A stretch of 33,960 nt of DNA, from NCBI RefSeq assembly GCF_013283785.1, contig NZ_JABCPZ010000111.1, forward strand, positions 1 through 33,960, read 5' to 3'. The stretch's first letter is position 1; every line of letters begins with the position of its first letter. This DNA comes from Nonomuraea antri (GTDB taxonomy: Bacteria; Actinomycetota; Actinomycetes; Streptosporangiales; Streptosporangiaceae). The notes under the pieces were generated by a model. The model was not told the DNA's origin. It searched no databases and saw only the letters and a list, made by a program, of their open reading frames with translations. The position numbers and the translations under genes are program-made. Below, one piece after another: positions 30,595-33,960 of the stretch.

Positions 30595-30630
30595 TTTTGC
30601 TGATGGGAAGGGATACAGTGAGGTGTCCCC

Positions 30631-31590
30631 ATGAATCACGCGAGCATCGGCGCAACGCACGGCGGCGTTCTGGTGTGCTCGTCGCCGCGGCACGCGGCGG
30701 CGCTGCACCGGGTGGAGCGCATCGGGCCCGAGGTGGTGGCGGGCATCCCGCTGGTGCCCGCGGGCGCCGGCCCCGGCCACCAGGTGCCCGGGCACGTGGC
30801 CGCGGCCGGGATGCCGCGCGGCGCGTGCCGCCGCACCCGCACCGCACCGGAGCCCTCGCCGCGCTCGGACGAGTGGTGCGAGCGGCAGTGGGCGGCGGTC
30901 AAGGCGGTGTGCCCGCGCTGCTTCAACGACGACGAGCTGGCCAGGGGCGTGCGGACGATCGAGGCCGGGTCGGGGCACCCCACCGACAGGCTCGTCCTGG
31001 CCCACTTCGACGAGCTGATCACCCGTTACGCCGACCACCTGGCCTTCGGCGGCCGCCTGTCCGAGCGCCATCCCCGGTGGGCCTCGACCGAGCCGCTGCC
31101 CGGCCCGGCCGGGCTCGCCTACCAGGTCTCCTACGAGGTCGCCAAGACGGTGACGGCGTCCGACGGCTGGGCGGTCGGCGGCACGGTCGCCGTCGAGGTG
31201 GCCGCAGAGGTGGCCGGTCGCCACGGCTTCACCGGCGGCTACACGCACTGCGTGGCCAACACCAGCGCCTGGCCGGAGTCCGACACGGTGCACGCCCACC
31301 TGCGGGCCGGTCCCGGCGAGTGCGGCCGGGTCGACGTGCACGGGGCCGGCGGCCGCTACGCGGGCCTGCTCTACGTCACGATGACCGGCTTCCCGCGGCA
31401 CGACGCCACCGGCGCCCGCTGCTTCGACCTGGGCCGCCACCACGTCTGGACGACGTGCGGCTACCTGTGCGTGCCGATCGCCGACGCCTTCGTCAAGTCG
31501 CCGGACTCCCCCTCGGCGGTGCTGCGGGTGCACCGGACCTGGCCGGAGCACCACCCACCCCCCGATCTCACATTTCCGGAAATCGCATGA
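30631..31590 (+). CDS. Protein of unknown function, 319 residues
   Basis: ATG at 30631 has GAGGTG eight bases upstream; codon bias supports this frame over the others. I do not recognise a family. No signal peptide or membrane helix. Residues about 80-100 contain WCERQWAAVKAVCPRCF with a CxxC. The second half is beta-rich: VTASDGWAVGGTVAVEVAAE, GYTHCVANTSAWPESDTVHA, then GPGECGRVDVHGAGGRYAGLLYV. That alternating pattern loosely recalls aerolysin-like or similar beta-sheet proteins, a weak guess. Several cysteines (about ten) and histidines suggest metal binding. The gene is preceded by a palindrome and followed by a small gene 28 bases on. Confidence 0.7.
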   Translation: MNHASIGATHGGVLVCSSPRHAAALHRVERIGPEVVAGIPLVPAGAGPGHQVPGHVAAAGMPRGACRRTRTAPEPSPRSDEWCERQWAAVKAVCPRCFNDDELARGVRTIEAGSGHPTDRLVLAHFDELITRYADHLAFGGRLSERHPRWASTEPLPGPAGLAYQVSYEVAKTVTASDGWAVGGTVAVEVAAEVAGRHGFTGGYTHCVANTSAWPESDTVHAHLRAGPGECGRVDVHGAGGRYAGLLYVTMTGFPRHDATGARCFDLGRHHVWTTCGYLCVPIADAFVKSPDSPSAVLRVHRTWPEHHPPPDLTFPEIA

Positions 31591-31618
31591 TTTGTCCTGT
31601 TTGTCATATTCTGTCGGC

Positions 31619-31813
31619 ATGGGACTCTGGCGCGGCCCCGGCGGCCTCCTGGTCGAGGCGATCATCCTGGACGATCGCCCGCTGCTGCGCGTCACCCACC
31701 AGGTCAACGGCAGGACCTACCTGCGCGGCTACTGCACGTCCGTCTCCGAGCTCGGCCGGCACGGCGTGGACCTCGCCGAACTGGTGGAAGACTCCGCTCT
31801 TGACCATCTGTAG
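31619..31813 (+). CDS. Small conserved-looking protein, 64 residues, unknown
   Basis: Opens MGLWRGPGGLLVEAIILDDRPLL and continues with LRVTHQVNGRTYLRGYC and HGVDLAELVED, an alpha/beta pattern without hydrophobic helices or signal. ATG at 31619 lacks a ribosome site; CATATT eight bases upstream might act as the -10 of a leaderless message, and TTTGTC occurs twice just before it. It lies 48 bases ahead of the DNA ligase gene on the same strand. I cannot assign a role. Confidence 0.65.
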   Translation: MGLWRGPGGLLVEAIILDDRPLLRVTHQVNGRTYLRGYCTSVSELGRHGVDLAELVEDSALDHL

Positions 31814-31861
31814 ACCCCGATCCGCCACTGACGATCTACCCGCCGGGGTACTGCCTGCACC

Positions 31862-32875
31862 ATGGCCAGGCTGCCCGCGTACGCCCCGATGCTCGCCCAG
31901 CTCGGCACCCTGACGGACGTCCAGGGCGACGGCTGGGCCGTGGAGATGAAGTGGGACGGCGTGCGCGCCCTGGCCTACCTCGAGAACGGCACGGTCCGCC
32001 TCATGTCACGCAACGGCAAGGACATCACCCCCGCCTACCCCGAACTGCAGCTCATGGCCGGCGCCACCGGCGGCCGGCCGGTCGTGCTCGACGGCGAGGT
32101 CGTCGCCTTCGACGAGGCCGGACGGCCCAGCTTCGAGGCCCTGCAACCACGCATGCACCAGCGCAAGGCCGCCACCGTGGCCGAACTCGCCCGCACGGTC
32201 CCCGTCACCTTCATGGCCTTCGACCTGCTGCACCTCGGCGAGAGCCCGGTCGTCGCCCAGCCCTACACCGAACGCCGCGACCTGCTGGAGAACACGCTCA
32301 CCCCCGGCTACCGCTGGCAGGTGCCCGTCTGGTTCCCCGACCACGCCGACCGCGCCTTCGACTCCTCCCGGCAACTCGGCCTCGAAGGCGTCGTGTGCAA
32401 GCGGCTCACCTCGCCCTACCGTCCCGGCCGGCGCAGCGGCGAATGGACCAAGGTCAAGAACGTCAGCGCCGTCGAGGTCGTCGTCGGCGGCTGGAAACCC
32501 GGCGGCGGCCGACGTACCGGCATGATCGGCTCCCTGCTCCTCGGCGCCTACGACCACCGCGGCCGGCTGCACTTCGTCGGGCACGTCGGCACCGGATTCA
32601 CCCAGGCCATGCTGCGCGACCTGGCCGAACGGCTGGCCCCGCTGGAACGCCGCGACCCGCCGTTCGACGAGCCGGTGCCGCGCGAGCACGCCCGCGACGC
32701 CCACTGGGTCGAGCCCCGCCTGGTCGGCGAGGTCCAGTACCACGAGATGACCGGCGACCGGCGGCTGCGCCACCCCTCCTGGCGCGGCCTGCGCCCCGAC
32801 CGCGAACCCGCCGAGGCCACCACCGCCCAGTTCGAGACCACCACCGGCAGAGACGGCGACGCCGCCGCGGGCTGA
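31862..32875 (+). CDS. ATP-dependent DNA ligase (LigC/LigD-ligase type)
   Basis: 337 residues. Nucleotidyltransferase motif I EMKWDGVRAL with AMP-accepting Lys30; motif III VLDGEVVAFD and FMAFDLLHL; motif IV EGVVCKRL; motif V EWTKVKN; then an OB-fold (GMIGSLLLGAYDHRGRL, VGHVGTGF). It corresponds to the ligase domain of bacterial LigD or to stand-alone LigC, without polymerase or nuclease domains. No Ku gene is in the window, so a role in end joining or excision-repair is inference. ATG at 31862 has no clear ribosome site. Confidence 0.95.
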   Translation: MARLPAYAPMLAQLGTLTDVQGDGWAVEMKWDGVRALAYLENGTVRLMSRNGKDITPAYPELQLMAGATGGRPVVLDGEVVAFDEAGRPSFEALQPRMHQRKAATVAELARTVPVTFMAFDLLHLGESPVVAQPYTERRDLLENTLTPGYRWQVPVWFPDHADRAFDSSRQLGLEGVVCKRLTSPYRPGRRSGEWTKVKNVSAVEVVVGGWKPGGGRRTGMIGSLLLGAYDHRGRLHFVGHVGTGFTQAMLRDLAERLAPLERRDPPFDEPVPREHARDAHWVEPRLVGEVQYHEMTGDRRLRHPSWRGLRPDREPAEATTAQFETTTGRDGDAAAG

Positions 32876-32936
32876 ACCGTCCACCGGCGACACGAACCCC
32901 TCCATCACGATATGCAACGACTCTGTGACTTACAGT

Positions 32937-32954
32937 GATCGAGGCTTTTCGATC
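32937..32954. promoter_or_regulatory. Inverted repeat near the protease promoter
   Basis: GATCGA (32937-32942) and TCGATC (32949-32954) flank GGCTTT, directly after a candidate -10 TACAGT (32931-32936). It would lie at the start of the transcript. Confidence 0.35.
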
Positions 32955-32975
32955 GAGATGTATACGGGGGACATA

Positions 32976-33960
32976 GTGTCCAAAGCCTTGGTCACCACGC
33001 TGGCCGCCGCCCTGGCCACGACCGCGGGCGTCGCGCTGACGGCCTCAGCGCCGGCGTCCTCGTCGGCCGACCCGCCCGCGCCGGCACCCGCGACCGCCAG
33101 GTCCGGCTCACCGGAAGAGCCTGGCACGGAGCGGACCTGGGGCGCGGAGGCCTCACCGCTGATGCGCCCGGACGACGCCATCGAGTACTGGACCGTGAGC
33201 AAGCAGTCCAGGGCCAACGCGGTGGACCTGCCCCTGGGCCAGGCCGCCGGCGAAGCGGCCGGCGAAGCGGGCCCACGCATTGCGGGCCCACGCATTGCGG
33301 GCGGCGCGGCGGGCGGCGCGGCCGAACGCCGGCTCAGCGTCCCCCAGGCCAAGCGGATCACACCCGGCGCCGACGTCAACGGCTACAGCCGCGTCAGCCG
33401 CCCCTACACCCGCGCCGCGGCCAGCCGCATCACCGGCCGGCTGTTCTTCGTCAACGCCGACGGCCAGCGCGCCTCCTGCAGCGCCTCGGTCGTCCGCTCC
33501 GCCCGCGGCCTGCTCGTCGCCACCGCCGCCCACTGCGTGTACGGCGTGCCCAAGCGCGGCGGGCAGCCCCAGTGGTACCGCAACTTCGCGTTCGTGCCCG
33601 GCTACGACGGCCGCGCCCGCACCGCCGCCCAGCGCGAGCCCTACGGCCGGTGGGGCGGCCGGCGCGTGTGGAAGCCCGACGGCTACACCGCCGTGCGCGG
33701 CGGCGACTGGAACTCCATCTACGACCTGGCACTCATCGAGGTCGGCAGGAAGGGCACCACGCTGCAGCGCACGGTCGGCGCGTTCACGCCGATGCGCAAC
33801 CAGGGCGGCTCCTTCACCGTCGCCGCCTACGGCTACCCGGGCAACGACGGCGGCCGCCCTTACACCGGCGCCGACCAGCTGTGGTGCCTGGGCAGGACCA
33901 AGCAGACGGTGGGCGCGGTCGGCAGGGACATCATGGTCTCCGCCCCCGCCCCCGCCGCCC
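32976..33960 (+). CDS. Secreted trypsin-like serine protease, 3' end outside the window
   Basis: At least 328 residues; no stop before the window ends. GTG at 32976 has GGGGGA upstream; ATG at 32958 is in frame and possible. A signal peptide (SKALVTTLAAALATTAGVALTASA) is followed by a propeptide-like region of about 130 residues, then a chymotrypsin fold: GRLFFV, SCSASVV, TAAHC with catalytic His186, and SIYDLALIEV with Asp250. The serine motif should lie just beyond the window. The propeptide carries three adjacent in-frame tandem duplications (33246-33323). It resembles glutamyl-endopeptidase-like actinomycete proteases; substrate unknown. Confidence 0.88.
   Translation, partial: MSKALVTTLAAALATTAGVALTASAPASSSADPPAPAPATARSGSPEEPGTERTWGAEASPLMRPDDAIEYWTVSKQSRANAVDLPLGQAAGEAAGEAGPRIAGPRIAGGAAGGAAERRLSVPQAKRITPGADVNGYSRVSRPYTRAAASRITGRLFFVNADGQRASCSASVVRSARGLLVATAAHCVYGVPKRGGQPQWYRNFAFVPGYDGRARTAAQREPYGRWGGRRVWKPDGYTAVRGGDWNSIYDLALIEVGRKGTTLQRTVGAFTPMRNQGGSFTVAAYGYPGNDGGRPYTGADQLWCLGRTKQTVGAVGRDIMVSAPAPAA
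33246..33323 (+). repeat. Three adjacent tandem duplications in the protease propeptide
   Basis: GCCGGCGAAGCG twice (33246-33269), GGCCCACGCATTGCG twice (33270-33299) and GGCGGCGCGGCG twice with one change (33300-33323). All are multiples of three and keep the frame, giving AGEA, GPRIA and GGAA doubled. Confidence 0.85.

Larger units (their letters stand above)
30305..30630. other. Gene-free region between hisD and a divergent gene
   Basis: Holds the hisD -10 candidate, three consecutive hairpins (30390-30499), an AT-rich stretch (about 30541-30600) and a 15-bp palindrome. Short frames on the minus strand (for example 30369-30566) have no convincing ribosome site or His-rich leader peptide, so I see neither a his attenuator nor a T-box. 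Confidence 0.6.

Noticed and set aside
30305..30630. T-box or His leader peptide for the his operon
   Set aside because: No T-box sequence, no run of His codons; the hisD -10 candidate lies downstream of the hairpins.
1..33960. tRNA, rRNA, insertion sequences or prophage genes
   Set aside because: No cloverleaf with a T-loop, no rRNA blocks, no transposase or integrase motifs were seen by eye.

Overview
The window is high-GC DNA with frequent GTG starts, strong third-position GC bias and many 4-base stop/start overlaps (ATGA, GTGA, TGATG). It carries the trp/his biosynthesis neighbourhood typical of Actinomycetota: trpC-trpB-trpA near lgt, hisI beside the Trp-associated membrane protein, and a hisD-C-B-x-H-x-priA-ridA-F operon. 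A dual-function PriA fits the absence of any trpF here. I infer an actinomycete, perhaps a Streptosporangiales member, but nothing in the window fixes the genus.

Layout. 1-424: no gene, mostly a degenerate GC-rich minisatellite. 425-4919 (minus): an overlapping operon read as MauE/DoxX-like membrane protein, DsbA-like thiol oxidoreductase, Lgt, VIT-family transporter, then two paralogous membrane-anchored proteins of unknown function. 5031-7718: an AraC-type regulator divergent from a GH35 beta-galactosidase, lying between trpA and the lgt operon. 7823-12867 (minus): trpA, trpB, trpC, a DUF2752 protein, a DUF4190 protein with a Q/G/Y/P-rich tail, and the Trp-associated membrane protein, followed upstream by hisI (12871-13218). 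13303-15972: a penicillin-binding-type serine hydrolase, then a partner-switching module (STAS antagonist; divergent MEDS-STAS protein and an RsbW-like ATPase). 15990-19585 (minus): a heterodimeric ABC exporter with one degenerate ATP site. 19676-22757: a TIGR03085-type protein on a likely leaderless mRNA, a MerR regulator divergent from a two-gene membrane operon (unknown protein plus ABA4/DUF4281-like protein), and a 53-residue membrane protein. 22820-24181: a glutamine-synthetase-family ligase. 24240-30304 (minus): the his operon, with two small membrane-protein genes embedded. 30305-30630: three consecutive hairpins with no gene. 30631-33960 (plus): an unrecognised 319-residue protein, a 64-residue protein, a stand-alone ATP-dependent DNA ligase, and a secreted trypsin-like protease cut off by the window end.

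How they work together. trp and his genes share the PRFAR/PRA branch through PriA. MauE-like and DsbA-like proteins probably form an extracytoplasmic disulfide relay, made next to Lgt, which lipidates exported proteins. AraC probably controls the galactosidase.

Most unusual observations: (1) a 33-bp, CRISPR-repeat-like palindrome inserted in frame in hisD (29786-29818); (2) three repeated stem-loop units in the trpB-trpA gap; (3) a coupled pair of unknown anchored paralogues after lgt and a VIT transporter; (4) a MerR-controlled membrane pair containing an ABA4 homologue; (5) an orphan triple-hairpin region upstream of hisD.
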